The translations under genes were made by a program, and so were the position numbers. A DNA stretch of 64,000 nt, taken from positions 40,116-104,115 of the forward strand of contig JAJCYY010000090.1 in NCBI GenBank assembly GCA_029262735.1, written 5' to 3'. How positions within the stretch are numbered: position 1 is the stretch's first letter; each line of letters opens with the position of its first letter. This document shows positions 8,218 through 16,146 of this stretch, one piece after another. This stretch comes from Chloroflexota bacterium (lineage in GTDB: Bacteria; Chloroflexota; Dehalococcoidia; Lucifugimonadales; Lucifugimonadaceae). The notes under the pieces were generated by a model. The model did no database searches. It had not been told where the DNA came from and worked only from the letters and a program-made list of their open reading frames with translations.

Positions 8218-10926
8218 ATGGACCGCGTCAACTTCCGTGATCTTGCCGGAATGCGTTTTTTCCCTCTCGCGCCCGAATATTCGCCCGTGCGACGTTTGCG
8301 CGCCCGCGTGCAGGCGCTCGCGTTGCTGGCGTCTCTCGCCATGTTCATCATGTTCGAGGGGATACTGGCGGTAAACGTGCCGGTCCTCACCGCAGACGAG
8401 TCCGGCACACTCACGGTCACTCCGGCATATGCCAACGTCGGCAAGACGATCACGGTTGTCGTAGACGATGTCAGCCCCACGACCACAGTGCTATATACCT
8501 CCGAGGCCACCGACTTCACCGGCAATCCGTACTCCATGCCCGCCGGATCGCCGGGACAGCAGCACATATTCCGTGTGAAGAATGGCCCGGTCGCCGACAT
8601 GAACGGTGATGGGCAGTTGAATAGCAGCGACATTGTGACGAATCTGCCCAACGTTGTGATCAACTGGCTGAACACTCAGAATGGCACCTTTTCCGTCACG
8701 CAGTTCCTCACCACGGTCTCACCAACCAGTTTCTCGGTCACCTATCGGCAGGATGTCGTCGACACGACCACAGTTGCGGTCCGCAGTTCGGCGGACATCG
8801 AAGGGTTCGTGATGACGTTGCAGGAGACCGGTCAATCGACGGACATCTACACGGCCACCCTGGTCACGGGCACCGCGACCTCCACGACCAATATCGCTTC
8901 TCCCACAGCCGCAACCAGGCCTGTAATCAAGGTGGTTGACGCCGGAATCCTGACGATTGAGTACGCCGACACCAAGCCTCTGACCGTGGTCAGCGATGCA
9001 GTGATCATCGATACAACGCCCCCGGTACTAACGGTTCAGCAAATCCCGCACGGTGCGACAACCAGCAACGGGCAGAATTGGGTATCGGTCGATGTAGTCG
9101 ACGATCGCTCCGGCATCAATCTGTCCGATATCACTCTCACCGTCGACCAGGACCGCGACGGAACTTTCGGCGAGACAGGTGAAGTGTTGTCGCCATCGAC
9201 CGATTTTTCATCCAGCATCAACGGCGGGTGGGCAGCGTTTGCGAAGCTCACTGGCATGTCTGACGGCAAGGTCGACTGGTTCGCTTCGGCAACGGACATC
9301 GCAGGCAATGCTGCCAGAACGGACTCAGGCACTGCGGAGGGCAACCAGAACCACACGTTTGAGATAGACACCGTTCCGCCTCAGGTGGACGATGTGCTGC
9401 TTGGCGATGACTACGAGGACGAGAAGGACAGGGCAATCACGAACCAGCCGAACCGCATTCGCGTCAACTTCAGCGAGCCGGTTGACCCGGACACAGTGGT
9501 GCCCGGCCGTTTTCTGTTCGGCAGCCTGCCTGCCGAGTCCGCCGTCGTATATCAGGATCTGCCTTCGGCGGTGTTCCTGACTTATGAAGATCTGCCGAGC
9601 ATTGCCGAGCCGATGCAGGTGCTTGCCGGTGCAGTTACGGACCTTCTTGGCTTGAACTCGGAGAGAATCGTCTACCAGGTGGAAGACCGGCTCGGGCCGA
9701 CGCTCGAGGTGATCTTCGACACTGTGATCACCCGCGACAAAGTTACGATCATGTCGAGGTCGCCAGAAGAGCTTGCGACGGCGCCTACCGTCGAGATAAA
9801 CGGCGTGACTTTCGGCGCAATGACTCCTACCGGGGCACCGCGCGAGTGGTCGATCGAGGTTGACGACGATCTGCTGACCGGTGCGGCGGACGGGGACGGT
9901 GTGAAGAACGTGGAGATCGCCGGGTTCGACCGCATTGGCAACCGGGCACATGGCGGAGTGCGCAGGGAAGAGCCGTCGTGGCCCGCAAACGCACACCTGT
10001 TCGAGCTGGACAGAATCATCAAGTTACCGACGATTCTGCCTGCGCCGAACGATCTCGTGAAGGTGGTCAACCCGGTCATTACCGTGTCGTACGCGGAAGA
10101 GGCGGCCGAGTATCCGGGCGACACCCACGGCTCGGTCACGGTCATCACCGCAAAGCTCGACGGTTTCGATGTAACGGCGTTGATGGAGGCGACTACGGCC
10201 GGTTCCTGGACGTTCCAGCCGGGATCTCTCGAGTCAGGGGCGCACGAGTTCGTTATCCAGTCACGGGATGACGCCGGCAACATTCACGCTACGCCGGTTC
10301 TACGATTCACTGTGGAGCCGCCAGCGACACCGACGCCTGAGCCTACACTGGCGCCAACTCCAGAGCCGACTGAGGTGGTGATCCTGGACCCCGGCGCCAC
10401 GCCACCGCCAGACCTGGTTGGCACTCCGATTCCCACTCCGACCGTCGAGCCCGTCGAAACAACCGTGGTTCCAGAGCCAACTGTAGTTCCAGAGGCGACG
10501 GTGGCTCCAGAGACTACGGTAGAGCCGACTGTGGCACCGACACCCGACCCGGATGCGTCGCCGACTCCCGTCCCAACACCCGATCCAGACGCGACCGCAA
10601 CGACGGAACCGGAAGTAGATGTCGAGGCGACGGTGCAGGCAATTCGGGACAACGACGGCTCGAACGGGAGTGTCGATCTGAGTGGAGACGAAGCTGCGGG
10701 TTACACCGTCTACGGCTGTGGGTTGCCAACGGCGCATTCTGGAGTGGCAGGCGGTGACTACACGCTGATCGGCCTGGGAATGGTGGGTCTTGTGGTTCTG
10801 GCAAGAAGGCGTCGGCCAGGTTCAGGTGAGGATGATGACGACGGCGGCACGTCATCCCGACCGCAGCGGAGGGATCTGACCGTTTATGTGAGGTCATCAG
10901 GAGATTCTGAATCAAGCTCAGAATGA
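8218..10926 (+). CDS. Large exported surface protein with C-terminal sorting-like anchor
   Basis: Surface-anchored protein of 902 aa from ATG 8218 (a GTG at 8146 is possible). A hydrophobic segment ALALLASLAMFIMFEGIL near residue 40 is the signal/anchor. Residues 60-700 are beta-rich, bacterial-Ig/cadherin-like modules (repeated IDTTPP/IDTVPP, VNFSEPVDPDTV, DRIGN/DDAGN turns). DMNGDGQLNSSDI near residue 127 is a dockerin/EF-type calcium loop. Residues 700-800 are a Pro/Thr/Glu stalk. The end carries a hydrophobic stretch (TLIGLGMVGLVVLA) and RRRR, the tripartite layout of sortase or exosortase substrates. The last 25 residues, from about TSSRPQRR, are encoded by an inserted family A repeat. 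Confidence 0.85.
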   Translation: MDRVNFRDLAGMRFFPLAPEYSPVRRLRARVQALALLASLAMFIMFEGILAVNVPVLTADESGTLTVTPAYANVGKTITVVVDDVSPTTTVLYTSEATDFTGNPYSMPAGSPGQQHIFRVKNGPVADMNGDGQLNSSDIVTNLPNVVINWLNTQNGTFSVTQFLTTVSPTSFSVTYRQDVVDTTTVAVRSSADIEGFVMTLQETGQSTDIYTATLVTGTATSTTNIASPTAATRPVIKVVDAGILTIEYADTKPLTVVSDAVIIDTTPPVLTVQQIPHGATTSNGQNWVSVDVVDDRSGINLSDITLTVDQDRDGTFGETGEVLSPSTDFSSSINGGWAAFAKLTGMSDGKVDWFASATDIAGNAARTDSGTAEGNQNHTFEIDTVPPQVDDVLLGDDYEDEKDRAITNQPNRIRVNFSEPVDPDTVVPGRFLFGSLPAESAVVYQDLPSAVFLTYEDLPSIAEPMQVLAGAVTDLLGLNSERIVYQVEDRLGPTLEVIFDTVITRDKVTIMSRSPEELATAPTVEINGVTFGAMTPTGAPREWSIEVDDDLLTGAADGDGVKNVEIAGFDRIGNRAHGGVRREEPSWPANAHLFELDRIIKLPTILPAPNDLVKVVNPVITVSYAEEAAEYPGDTHGSVTVITAKLDGFDVTALMEATTAGSWTFQPGSLESGAHEFVIQSRDDAGNIHATPVLRFTVEPPATPTPEPTLAPTPEPTEVVILDPGATPPPDLVGTPIPTPTVEPVETTVVPEPTVVPEATVAPETTVEPTVAPTPDPDASPTPVPTPDPDATATTEPEVDVEATVQAIRDNDGSNGSVDLSGDEAAGYTVYGCGLPTAHSGVAGGDYTLIGLGMVGLVVLARRRRPGSGEDDDDGGTSSRPQRRDLTVYVRSSGDSESSSE

Positions 10927-10927
10927 C
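10851..10927 (+). repeat. Family A repeat forming the 3' end of the surface-protein gene
   Basis: Seventy-seven bases, starting GTCATCCCGACCGCAGCGG and ending CTCAGAATGAC, nearly the same as 5338-5414 (about nine differences by eye). The surface-protein reading frame runs through it and stops at its TGA (10924-10926). Confidence 0.88.
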
Positions 10928-10933
10928 AATCAA

Positions 10934-11029
10934 GTGCGCCCGGTGAGCCCACCGGGCGCAGCAAGCTTCGCCCCTACCAGAAAGACGGCAACCCACCCTC
11001 TAACTCCCTCCCTGCCAGGGAGAGAGAAG
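10934..11029 (+). repeat. Family B repeat (96 bp)
   Basis: Starts GTGCGCCCGGTGAGCCCACC, contains GCGCAGCAAGC...CGCCCCTACC, and ends with CCCACCCTCTAAC, CCCTGCCAGGGAGAG and AGAAG. A clear homologue is at 18872-18968 and an inverted one at 37764-37858. It lies six bases from a family A copy, making a composite intergenic block. Confidence 0.8.
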
Positions 11030-11032
11030 TCT

Positions 11033-11067
11033 GTCATTCCGTGCGAACCTCACACGAATAACATGAC
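11033..11067 (+). repeat. Minimal family A-like inverted repeat
   Basis: A 35-bp stretch running from GTCATTCCGTGCG to AACATGAC; only the GTCAT/ATGAC outer ends and a short core are left, so it looks like an internally deleted family A copy next to the complete ones. Confidence 0.5.
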
Positions 11068-11214
11068 ACGATGCATTTTGTTCAGACTTGCTTCGCTATA
11101 TGACGTGAGCGCAGGTACCGAAGTGCTATACCGCAAAGGTAAGCTCTGGGGTTCCGACCCCAGGACGACGATAGAACCACGATCCACACAGTAACGAAAG
11201 TCCATACATAACAG

Positions 11215-12459
11215 ATGCAGACCGAACCACTTGGCGCGGTGGTTGTGGGTGCGGGCCAGGCAGGCCTCGCCACCAGCTACCATCTGAAACGACTCGGCAT
11301 CGATCACGTGCTGCTCGAGCGAGGCAATCCGGGCGAGACATGGCGAAAACAGCGGTGGGACTCATTCGTCCTGACCACACCGAGCCGCATCAACAGCCTT
11401 CCCGGTCCCTCATTTCATTCTTCTAGCCCCGACTCCTTCGAGTCGGCCACCTCGGTAGTCAACTACTTCGAGAACTATGTGAAGGAAACGGCACTGCCGC
11501 TCCGCACAAACTCGCCGGTGCTCGCAGCGCGCCGCTCTTCGGACTCCGGTCTGATAGAGGTTGAAACCCCGGACGCCAAGTACACGGCTCACAATCTTGT
11601 GGTCGCCTCCGGCTCCCAGAATGTCCCGAGCTTCCCCGGGCCCGCAGGTTCCTGTCCCTCGTTCATCACGAACGTTCATACGGCTGACTACCGAAATCCT
11701 TCTCAACTACCAGACGGCAACGTGCTGGTTGTGGGCAGCGCAAAGTCTGGATGCCAGATCGCCGAGGAGCTGATGCAGACGGACCGCAAGATCTACCTGT
11801 CCACAAGCAGGGTCGGCAGAGTCCGGCGCCGACTACGAGGCAGGGATGTTGCTGAGTGGATGCAACGTATCGGGTACTGGTCGGAGACCGTGGCCGATCT
11901 TGAGGATCCCGCGCTGCTATCCGAGCACCAGCCGCTTGTGACCGGAGTAAACGGAGGCCACACCATCAGTCTCCAGTCACTCTGGCGGTCCGGAGTTCAA
12001 CTGCTCGGTCGGCTGGAATCAATCCAGGGCAACACGGCTGAGTTCCGTTACAACCTCCGTGAGAATATCGAGTACGCCGATATTTTCTCGCGTGGCATGA
12101 CGCGTCGTATCAATGCCGCCGCAGACCAGATGGAGCCGGATGCTCCGCCTCTCGGGGACGATCCCGCGGACGAGGTCGACGAGGAGGCGCTTGTAATCTC
12201 TCCCTCAACGAGCCTGGATCTTGAGGAAGCCGGTATCACGACAATCATCTGGGCCACGGGATTCAGCGGAGATTACGGTTGGCTGAACATTGAGAACACT
12301 CTCGACGACGATGGCAGTCCGAAGCAGGATTGCGGTGTGTCACCGGCGCAGGGAGTCTACTTCGTCGGAATGCCCTGGCTTCGTACGAGAAGCTCAGCAA
12401 TTATCTATGGCGCCGATGCAGACGGCGCTGCAATTGCCGATCACATCCTGTGGCGTTGA
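11215..12459 (+). CDS. FAD-dependent flavin monooxygenase
   Basis: Flavin-containing monooxygenase/TrkA-like FAD protein of 414 aa. The N-terminal FAD Rossmann motif is VVVGAGQAGLATSYHL (GxGxxG), the NADPH Rossmann motif is VLVVGSAKSGCQ near residue 175, and the ATG-type motif is TTIIWATGFSGDYGW near residue 343. The WRKQRWDSFVLTTP block is characteristic of the FMO branch acting on organic N, S or halogenated substrates. It stands alone between repeat-filled gaps. Many such paralogues are known in SAR202 genomes, where a role in recalcitrant organic-matter oxidation has been proposed; the substrate of this one is unknown. Confidence 0.88.
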   Translation: MQTEPLGAVVVGAGQAGLATSYHLKRLGIDHVLLERGNPGETWRKQRWDSFVLTTPSRINSLPGPSFHSSSPDSFESATSVVNYFENYVKETALPLRTNSPVLAARRSSDSGLIEVETPDAKYTAHNLVVASGSQNVPSFPGPAGSCPSFITNVHTADYRNPSQLPDGNVLVVGSAKSGCQIAEELMQTDRKIYLSTSRVGRVRRRLRGRDVAEWMQRIGYWSETVADLEDPALLSEHQPLVTGVNGGHTISLQSLWRSGVQLLGRLESIQGNTAEFRYNLRENIEYADIFSRGMTRRINAAADQMEPDAPPLGDDPADEVDEEALVISPSTSLDLEEAGITTIIWATGFSGDYGWLNIENTLDDDGSPKQDCGVSPAQGVYFVGMPWLRTRSSAIIYGADADGAAIADHILWR

Positions 12460-12589
12460 GTGGCGGAAGGCGACGCGCCAATCCCCTCGCCCGCAAGAGG
12501 GAGAGGGTGAGGGTCGGTTCGGCTTAAGCGATCAACTCGACTCCCCGGCACGAACAACTCACCCTCTAACTCGCGCCCGCAAGCGGCCA
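12460..12589. repeat. Partial family B-like repeats between convergent genes
   Basis: This gap contains CTCGCCCGCAAGAGGGAGAG followed by GGTGAGGGTCGG, and later ACTCACCCTCTAACTCGCGC, the CACCCTCTAAC core of family B. They separate the monooxygenase and the convergent decarboxylase genes and may form hairpins that act as a bidirectional transcription end. Confidence 0.5.
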
Positions 12590-13165
12590 CTACCCGTTCA
12601 GCGCGGCCTTCAGCGCTCGTAACTGAGCGGGCATCCTGGAGTTCGATTCCCATGTCTGGTCAACGCCTTCAGCCGCCGGTTCGCCGATAACCGAGATGTG
12701 TATCAACGCCGGGCCGGGCTGCTGCATGATGCCGGGGAGCTCTGAGGCGAGGTCCTCAGCATCTGCGAATGTGTGGGAATGCGCGTATCCGGCAGCGAGC
12801 GCCATTGCCGGGTAGTCGACCTTCGGATTTGGCAGCGGCTGCCCTCCGGTGACTGCGTATATCCCGTTGTCGAACACGAAGTGGTACAGGTTCTCCGGGC
12901 TCTGACCGGCGACGGTCACCAAACTACCCAGGTTCATGACGAGCGAGCCGTCCCCATCGAGCACCAGCACCCGGTGTTCTCGGGCGCCGACGGCGATGCC
13001 GAGCGCAACTGACGATGCCTTGCTCATGCCGTTTGAGATGCCTATGTCCAGCTCAGGCCGCTCGCTGGCTGCGTACCAGTACTTCGTCTGCGTCATAGTC
13101 GTCACGCATACGGCATCGCCACGGTCGCGGTTGATGATTTCGATAGCGTCTACGTAGCTGATCAT
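12590..13165 (-). CDS. comE: TPP-dependent decarboxylase, catalytic/TPP-binding (beta) subunit
   Basis: This 191-aa protein corresponds to the C-terminal TPP-binding half of sulfopyruvate/phosphonopyruvate decarboxylases. The TPP-Mg motif starts at VLVLDGDGSLVMNLGSL and continues with Asn in VFDNGIYAVTGGQP. Its start codon overlaps the stop of the alpha-subunit gene by four bases (ATGA), so the two form a coupled heteromer. Sulfopyruvate decarboxylase makes sulfoacetaldehyde in coenzyme M synthesis or sulfolactate breakdown; the closely related phosphonopyruvate decarboxylase makes phosphonoacetaldehyde. No neighbouring sulfonate or phosphonate gene decides between these. Confidence 0.8.
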   Translation of the reverse strand: MISYVDAIEIINRDRGDAVCVTTMTQTKYWYAASERPELDIGISNGMSKASSVALGIAVGAREHRVLVLDGDGSLVMNLGSLVTVAGQSPENLYHFVFDNGIYAVTGGQPLPNPKVDYPAMALAAGYAHSHTFADAEDLASELPGIMQQPGPALIHISVIGEPAAEGVDQTWESNSRMPAQLRALKAALNG

Positions 13166-13665
13166 GCCTTTGCGTACTCCGTGCCGATCAGGACCGCCAC
13201 CGGCTGGCTGCTCTGCTCGGCCCTTTCGAAGGCAAGCGGAACGCGGTCCAGGTCCTCGTCACCTTCGACGGTGTAGTAGTCAACTCTCCACAGGTGCAGG
13301 AAGGGTTCGAGGATGCGTGCGGCAGTGTCCGGCGTGTCGCCGTGCCTGGTGTAGCCGCGATAGCCGATGAACATGACAAGCGGCAGGTCGACGCCGATCG
13401 CCAGCCCGCGCAGCGCGTCTCCCGATTCGAACAGACCGGCGTTCTGGATAGAGATGACCGGCCGCTGCCCGGCCACCCACAGGCCTGCAGCGATGGGAAT
13501 CGCCTCGCCCTCACGAGAGACTGGAATGACATGAATGGACGGCTCGGCGATGAGACGGTCGTACATGTGGCGCGTTTCTGAGTCAGGCAGTGTGACCATG
13601 TGCGTCACACCCTGCTGCACGAGCTGCTCGACCACTTTTTCCGGATGTAAGACGCCTGTGATCAT
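13162..13665 (-). CDS. comD: TPP-dependent decarboxylase, pyrimidine-binding (alpha) subunit
   Basis: The 167-aa partner, matching the N-terminal PYR domain of the same decarboxylases. It has the conserved Glu region VSREGEAIPIAAGLWVAG, which contacts the TPP pyrimidine ring, and the ISIQNAGLFESGDALRGL and MFIGYRGYTRHGDTPDTA blocks seen in ComD. Separate alpha and beta genes are the archaeal-type ComD/ComE architecture, also found in sulfolactate-degrading bacteria. Followed by the beta gene with ATGA overlap. Confidence 0.8.
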   Translation of the reverse strand: MITGVLHPEKVVEQLVQQGVTHMVTLPDSETRHMYDRLIAEPSIHVIPVSREGEAIPIAAGLWVAGQRPVISIQNAGLFESGDALRGLAIGVDLPLVMFIGYRGYTRHGDTPDTAARILEPFLHLWRVDYYTVEGDEDLDRVPLAFERAEQSSQPVAVLIGTEYAKA

Positions 13666-13748
13666 TCTTTTTCTCGTTAGAGAACCTGGAGGCTTATGTT
13701 GAGAGTTCGGGTGCTGCGACTCACATGGATTTTTCGTCAGACGGCAGA

Positions 13749-14483
13749 CTACTTGCGAGTGGTCAATTCGGCAACATCACGGCTGGCCAATGGTTGGGGA
13801 CATGCGTCATTGCTCAGGCGTTTAACCCCTGATTCGGTCTTTGCGGCAACACGGTAACAGTGTTCAGGTGTTCCGCCCTCGTCGATGTATTGCATGTGCC
13901 CGGACTCATCCACAGCAACGGGCAGTGTGGGGATCACGTCGTAATCCGAGCTGTCCGCACCGCGCCGCCAGACATCGACCAGGATATCTCCATCTGGAAA
14001 GACGGTATTCGTGGTCACATCCCACTGTTCCCAGCGGAGAGTCGAGAAGCGAAAACCGGTGGTGACGGACAGGTCTCTGGCCCGTCCTGGATCGAAACTG
14101 CGGCCGAACGGCTGGGTCAGCCAGTAGTTCCAGTGGTTTTCGCAGGACTCTTCAGACCAGGCTGAAAGCCTTTCACTGGGAGTTTCAGCCCTCACTCGAT
14201 AGCAATAGCCGACATCCAGGCCGCGGGTAAGCGCTCCAGTGGATACTTGGTTCGCCTCTGTTCGCCCGCTGCCCTGATTTGAAACTCGCAGGCCTGATTG
14301 TGGCGACCAGTGAAAAACATCCTGAAAGCGCCATTCAATAAGGAAACCGGCCACCTCGTACTCAGGCGTTGCCCATGTGAGGTACTGGATTGGACCCTCG
14401 GAATTCCGAACCACAGTGAGGTCTCGAGGTCCGGGGACAGGTTCGTCCTCCTCGCAGGTCGCGCCGGCCAGCGAGAAAAACAT
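13749..14483 (-). CDS. Small exported protein with fibronectin-III-like repeats
   Basis: A 244-aa protein with two beta-sandwich modules of fibronectin-III type: PGPRDLTVVRNSEGPIQYLTW...YCYRVRAET and ARDLSVTTGFRFSTLRWEQW...HCYRVAAKT. Each ends with the Y-C-Y-R/H-C-Y-R strand and a downstream Cys, suggesting paired disulfides. The N-terminus MFFSLAGATCEED looks like the tail of a lipoprotein signal; in frame upstream the hydrophobic run (LATLGITV) continues for about 12 codons to a TAA but without ATG, GTG or TTG. Either the start is non-standard or the signal has been shortened. Function unknown; probably adhesive or structural. Confidence 0.7.
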   Translation of the reverse strand: MFFSLAGATCEEDEPVPGPRDLTVVRNSEGPIQYLTWATPEYEVAGFLIEWRFQDVFHWSPQSGLRVSNQGSGRTEANQVSTGALTRGLDVGYCYRVRAETPSERLSAWSEESCENHWNYWLTQPFGRSFDPGRARDLSVTTGFRFSTLRWEQWDVTTNTVFPDGDILVDVWRRGADSSDYDVIPTLPVAVDESGHMQYIDEGGTPEHCYRVAAKTESGVKRLSNDACPQPLASRDVAELTTRK

Positions 14484-14611
14484 AACGGTAATTCCCAGGG
14501 TGGCGAGTTGGAACCATCGTTACCGCAATCTAACCTCCCACCGTTGACAGATCTCCCTGTCATCAGGAGAAGGATACGTATCCGTTCTCAGCCTGGCTCT
14601 GGCGGGCGATG

Positions 14612-15838
14612 TCAGGTTGTGTCAGTCTGCCCGGCGATTCCTGATACCACAGCCGCCCTGACAGGTCGTCTTGCCAGCACGATCAGCACGACTCCGATCA
14701 GAGCTGCGACTGTGAACATCGGGAAGGTGCCGTTGTAGGAGTCGGACAGGTCGAAGATTAGACCTGCGGCGATTCCGCCGACCGCCTGGCCACCGCTCAC
14801 AAATGGCTCGGTAACTCCGCGGATTGCACCGAGCGAACTGCGTCCGAAGTATTCCGCCATGACCACCGGTGGCACAACGAGCAGCCCGCCGAGGCCGATT
14901 CCGAAGACCGCTGCGACGACGAATGCCAGTGCAGCGCCGTCTACAAGCAGGAACAGCAGCGCAACTCCGCCGAGCCAGCCTGCCGTTAGCGCGTACACTG
15001 TCCGAACGGGGATTCGGTCGAGCAGCCAGCCCCACATGATGCTGCCAAGAGCGGTTCCCGCAGCCATGACTGTGAGCGCCGACGCCGCCACGCTTGCGCT
15101 GATCCCCTGGTCTCGCAGGAACGCCGCCTGGTGAATGTTCACACCGGTGTGGATGAAGAACACCAGTCCTCCTGCCATCGCCAGCATCCACATTGCAGGC
15201 GTACGCATCGCCTCGTGCAGCGTCCATTGCGTTTCGGTTGCAGCAGCATCTCCGTGCGCCTGCTCCGTTTGCAGATCAACGGCCACTCCGTCCGGCCTCA
15301 GCCCGACCGACTCCGGGCTGCGGATCAGTGCTATCAGCGTCGGCGGCAGCGCCACCGCCCAAACAGAGATGCCGATCCAGAACCATGCCATCCGCCAGTC
15401 GCCGTCCGAGGCGTTCATCAGCACCTGGGCGAACAGCGGGAAGAAGCCCATACCCAGCGAGTGCATGACGCCGAGAGCAGATGTCGCTCTGCCGCGACGG
15501 GAAACGAACCACTGGGCGACTACGGTCGCAGCGCCGATCTGCACAGGCGAACTGAAGATGACGCGGCCGATGCCGAAGAGGACGTAGAAGAGGGCAATGT
15601 TATCGATCCAGCGGATGGACATGATCGCGCCGCCGAGCACGAGCATCGAACCTGCGAGAAGCACGCGGGGGCCGAATCGCTGCAAGACCCAGCCGGCAAA
15701 TGGCGACACGAACATGGAGACGATACCGGCGACTGAGGCGGCTCCGACGATTGCCGTGCGGGTCCAGCCGGTGTCTTCAGCCATCGGGAAGACGAATACG
15801 GCGATGGTCAGCGTTGCCGCAGAGTTGCGGAAGAACAT
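14612..15838 (-). CDS. MFS transporter
   Basis: Major facilitator with about 12 hydrophobic segments (408 aa from ATG 15838), of the monocarboxylate/oxalate-formate antiporter-like group (VSPFAGWVLQRFGPR in the loop between TM2 and TM3). Upstream of the ATG the frame continues with RRTPFFYGWVVVGVSGLT, which is the usual first-helix start of this group (compare the YYGWWVS of the gene at 57433). The true N-terminus is therefore probably about 24 codons longer, from an ATC near 15910 that has GGGGAG six bases upstream, or a CTG at 15898. The substrate is unknown. Confidence 0.85.
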   Translation of the reverse strand: MFFRNSAATLTIAVFVFPMAEDTGWTRTAIVGAASVAGIVSMFVSPFAGWVLQRFGPRVLLAGSMLVLGGAIMSIRWIDNIALFYVLFGIGRVIFSSPVQIGAATVVAQWFVSRRGRATSALGVMHSLGMGFFPLFAQVLMNASDGDWRMAWFWIGISVWAVALPPTLIALIRSPESVGLRPDGVAVDLQTEQAHGDAAATETQWTLHEAMRTPAMWMLAMAGGLVFFIHTGVNIHQAAFLRDQGISASVAASALTVMAAGTALGSIMWGWLLDRIPVRTVYALTAGWLGGVALLFLLVDGAALAFVVAAVFGIGLGGLLVVPPVVMAEYFGRSSLGAIRGVTEPFVSGGQAVGGIAAGLIFDLSDSYNGTFPMFTVAALIGVVLIVLARRPVRAAVVSGIAGQTDTT

Positions 15839-16042
15839 CGTCAGGCCCGAAACGCCTACGACGACCCAGCCGTAGAAGAACGGCGTGCGACGAACCAGCT
15901 GCTGTTGGATTGTGTTCTCCCCACCGAAGACGGACGAAGGTCGAGATGCTGTTCGATTCGGACTGCCGACGTTACAGCTGATCGAAAATACTATCGAGTG
16001 GCAGCCGGTGATGTTACATGGCGGCGCGGCGTATCAGGCGGA

Positions 16043-16071
16043 TTGATAAAGTAGAAACTCATTTCTAATCT
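16043..16071 (+). promoter_or_regulatory. Putative acnA promoter with embedded palindromic operator
   Basis: TTGATA (16043-16048) and TAATCT (16066-16071) are 17 bases apart, and the spacer and -10 box are covered by the perfect inverted repeat TAGAAA-CTCA-TTTCTA (16052-16067). The site lies 76 bases before the aconitase start. A regulator binding here would block RNA polymerase. The -10 match is weak, so this is a prediction. Confidence 0.4.
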
Positions 16072-16146
16072 GACTACGTGCCCGGCCAGGTGATTGCCAG
16101 CCGGACATTCCACAGTTGACGCAAACAAAACAGGACTGAGCTCTAC

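Noticed and set aside
9325..9996. Minus-strand frame opposite the surface-protein gene
   Set aside because: No start signal or recognisable motif, and it overlaps a well-supported gene; a GC-rich shadow.
12610..12665. T-arm-like sequence GAGTTCGATTCCC suggesting a tRNA
   Set aside because: It lies inside the decarboxylase beta-subunit gene, there is no acceptor stem or anticodon arm around it, and codon phasing is normal.
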